Below are positions 62,170-64,000 of a stretch of DNA of 64,000 nucleotides, one piece after another. The notes beneath the pieces were generated by a model. That model had not been told where the DNA came from and did not search any database. It was given only the letters and a program-made list of their open reading frames with translations. Made by a program: the position numbers and the translations under genes. The DNA lies in contig CAZLPS010000003.1 in the NCBI GenBank assembly GCA_964561455.1, forward strand, positions 40,905 to 104,904, given 5' to 3'. The DNA is from JABDGR01 sp964561455. Its GTDB lineage: Bacteria > Verrucomicrobiota > Verrucomicrobiia > Opitutales > JABDGR01. Numbering within the stretch: the first letter of the stretch is position 1; each line of letters starts with the position of its first letter.

Positions 62170-63075
62170 CTATTTCTTCGGCAGTATCTTCAGTTCCACG
62201 AGCCAGTCTTTGCACCGGTCGGTCCAGGTGCCGACGGGATGATCTGTTGGGACGACGCCGAAGCCGTGGGCTCCCGTATTGTAGAGGTGGAGTTCGGTCG
62301 GGATGTTGGCGTCCAGATAGGTGCGGTAAACTTTGAGGGAGTTGATGGCGTGCACACTGTCCTCTGTGGAGCCGACGATAAAGACGGGCGCGGCGTCTTT
62401 GGGGACGGTGGCGGGGAAGAAGGCATCGCCGGGATAGACGATGACCGTGAAGTCGGGCCGGGAACTGGCGCGTTCGATGGGGTCGGTGGCGGCGGGCTGG
62501 CCGGCGTCAAAGCGCGTACTGGAACCCGCGACGACGCAACCGCCGGAGGAAAACCCCATCACGCCGATGCGGTGCGGGTTGAGACCCCAGTCGGCAGCCC
62601 GGCTGCGGACGAGGCGGAGCGCGCGCTGGGCGTCGCCGATGGAGGTGTCCATGGTGTATTGGGGAAAGCGCGGGGTTTGGTTGACTCGATACTTGACCAC
62701 GAAGGCGGTAATGCCGATGCGGTTGAGCCAGAGCGCGATGTCGCGGCCTTCATGGTCAATGGTCAGAGTGGTGTAACCGCCGCCGGGGAAGACGAGGACC
62801 GCCGCACCGGTGGCCACTTCTTTCGGCGCGGGAAAAACATAGACCGAGGGATAATGCACGGGCGCGAGGTGGCCATGCGGGCTGCGGTCCGTGGGCGGAG
62901 AATAAATTTCGCGGGCGGTGACGCCTTCCGATCCGGGCGCGCCATTGGGCCAGAGCAAAATCTCCGGGACGCCCGGCCACGGCGGCGTCAATGCTGGCGG
63001 TGGCGTTTGCGCGAGACCGAATGCCGGTGCGAATCCGAGGGCGAACGGGAACAAAAGCAGGCGCGATAATTTCAT
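62170..63075 (-). CDS. Exported alpha/beta hydrolase (esterase)
   Basis: 301 aa with a signal peptide ending near LAQT (residue 23). Oxyanion GGGY in VLVFPGGGYTTL, nucleophile elbow GFSSGG, Asp in STEDSVH and His in TGAHGFGV. Similar to BD-FAE-type acetyl or feruloyl esterases that strip side groups from hemicellulose. Start overlaps the stop of the upstream propeller gene (ATGA), implying a shared transcript. Confidence 0.85.
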   Translation of the reverse strand: MKLSRLLLFPFALGFAPAFGLAQTPPPALTPPWPGVPEILLWPNGAPGSEGVTAREIYSPPTDRSPHGHLAPVHYPSVYVFPAPKEVATGAAVLVFPGGGYTTLTIDHEGRDIALWLNRIGITAFVVKYRVNQTPRFPQYTMDTSIGDAQRALRLVRSRAADWGLNPHRIGVMGFSSGGCVVAGSSTRFDAGQPAATDPIERASSRPDFTVIVYPGDAFFPATVPKDAAPVFIVGSTEDSVHAINSLKVYRTYLDANIPTELHLYNTGAHGFGVVPTDHPVGTWTDRCKDWLVELKILPKK

Positions 63076-64000
63076 GGCGAAGTGGCTGGGGGTGCGGACG
63101 GTTGGGCGGCGGTATCGGCATGGCGGACGGCCCAGGCCATGCCGTCGGGCTCGCCGCCGACATCAATGTGGCCGACGACTTCGAACGTATGCAGGTCTAC
63201 GACCGCGACAAAATTGTCGGGGCCGAGGCCGACAAAGGCGCGCGCGCCATCGGGCTGGACAAAAACTCCGCCCGCGCCGTGGCCGAATTGGCCCAGTTGC
63301 AGCCGCTTGACGACGGTGCGCGTGCTGGCATCAAGGATCACCAAGTCGGCCGAACTGGAGACGAGCACGAGTTTGCCGTCGGGCGTAAACCGAAGCCGGT
63401 TGGCGCGCGGCACGTTGACGTCCAACGTCGCAATTACTTTCTTTTCCTGGCGGCCAATGATGGAGACGGTGGCGGCGTTGGCGTTTCCCACCCAAATTTC
63501 TTTGCCATCGGGCGAGACATCAAATCCCTCGGAGCCACTGCCCACCTGAATCACGGTTTCGTTCCAATCCACGGTGGGCATGGGGAGCGTGCTGGAGGGC
63601 GGGCCGTTGCCGCGCGGAGCAGGCGCTGCATTGGCGGGACGTTGCGGTGGTGGCGCATCAGTGGGCCGGGCGGCGGCCGGGCGGGCGCCACCGCGCCCGG
63701 TGCCGGCTTGGCGGACCGGCTCGAAGTCAATAATGCTCACCGTCGAAGAGTTGACGTTGGTGGTGACGAGGTGCAGCCCGTCGGACGAAACGTAGAGCAT
63801 GTGCGTCCGGTTCTGCCCGGTACCCATGACCCAATCCACCTGGCGCGTGGCTGGGTCGTAGCGGGCCACTGCCTTGGAGCCTTCAACGGTAAACCAGAAT
63901 TTACCGCCGACAAAGACGAGACCGTGCGGGCCGCGCAGCGGTCCTAGGTCTATGGCGGGCAGGGCCTTGTGCGCCACGAGATCAACCACGGCAAGCGTAT
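63072..64000 (-). CDS. YncE-like beta-propeller protein, N-terminus outside window
   Basis: Partial; at least 309 aa, open at the window's right edge. YVTN/YncE-type propeller blades: HMLYVSSDGLHLVTTNVNSS, TVSIIGRQEKKVIATLDVNV, VQPDGARAFVGLGPDNFVAV. A Pro/Ala-rich insertion (about 90-130 from the visible start) interrupts the blades. No catalytic motif. Function unknown; overlaps the esterase gene by 4 bases. Confidence 0.8.
   Translation of the reverse strand, partial: TLAVVDLVAHKALPAIDLGPLRGPHGLVFVGGKFWFTVEGSKAVARYDPATRQVDWVMGTGQNRTHMLYVSSDGLHLVTTNVNSSTVSIIDFEPVRQAGTGRGGARPAAARPTDAPPPQRPANAAPAPRGNGPPSSTLPMPTVDWNETVIQVGSGSEGFDVSPDGKEIWVGNANAATVSIIGRQEKKVIATLDVNVPRANRLRFTPDGKLVLVSSSADLVILDASTRTVVKRLQLGQFGHGAGGVFVQPDGARAFVGLGPDNFVAVVDLHTFEVVGHIDVGGEPDGMAWAVRHADTAAQPSAPPATSP

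Overview
The window looks like a chromosomal piece of a GC-rich, environmental Verrucomicrobia-type bacterium. The strongest pointers are a four-gene pilus locus of the kind known in Akkermansia as Amuc_1101-1100-1099-1098, an IF-3 with a long His/Asp-rich tail, verrucomicrobial-style ECF sigma factors with C-terminal extensions, many Tat- or lipoprotein-exported carbohydrate-active enzymes, and dispersed perfect palindromes between genes. No CRISPR array, rRNA operon, tRNA gene or complete insertion sequence was seen. The assignment to phylum is an inference from gene content.

Layout. 0-2.5 kb: an MCE lipid-transport protein, the zinc-independent ribosomal proteins L36 and L31, and a PQQ-repeat protein. 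2.7-8.6 kb: comEC, a palindrome cluster, a lipoprotein sulfatase, infC and a cell-wall amidase. 8.6-13 kb: a large Tat-exported glycosidase-like lipoprotein and a DUF4139 protein. 13-17.5 kb: hicBA, a membrane protein, metX, SRP RNA, a truncated DUF433 gene, a HAD phosphatase and a suppressor-of-fused protein. 17.6-21.6 kb: lysS and a Lol-type lipoprotein-release ABC transporter. 21.9-28.9 kb: the Amuc_1098-1101-like pilus operon. 29-35.6 kb: ndk, a PEGA lipoprotein, gcvT-gcvH and a run of minus-strand housekeeping enzymes. 35.7-38.9 kb: a pseudokinase/PEGA/FGE-like fusion. 39-43.7 kb: rpmA-rplU divergent from rny, a CPBP protease and an aspartyl-protease/TPR protein. 43.9-50.5 kb: exported polysaccharide-related enzymes (glycosidase-like, pectinesterase, Gfo/Idh/MocA oxidoreductase) and a propeller lipoprotein.

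50.5-55 kb is the accessory hot spot. It holds a PIN toxin with its upstream partner, then a 1.5 kb stretch without a protein gene. That stretch has a cluster of DnaA-box-like sites and a large GC-rich structured RNA (about 910 nt) bounded by a sigma70-type promoter and an 11-bp-stem intrinsic terminator. It is followed by a ParD-like/RelE toxin-antitoxin pair, a Gp37/Gp68-like gene, and an orphan Imm70 immunity gene with a toxin-tip remnant. I could not fit the RNA to RNase P, tmRNA, 6S, SRP RNA or self-splicing introns, so it is the best candidate for an undescribed element. Transcription also changes direction here (minus genes to the left, plus genes to the right), which would suit an origin of replication.

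55-57.5 kb: trpS and a MacB-like permease. 57.5-62 kb: two tandem serpin genes. The first is fused in frame to an ECF sigma factor through a transmembrane segment and is broken by a one-base shift at an A7 run. The second has an N-terminal NHL beta-propeller. A sigma factor tethered to an external protease inhibitor would be an unusual signalling design. 62.2-64 kb: an exported esterase and a YncE-like propeller protein cut by the window edge.

Together the genes describe a free-living polymer degrader with an Akkermansia-type pilus apparatus, core translation and glycine-cleavage genes, and a small accessory island.
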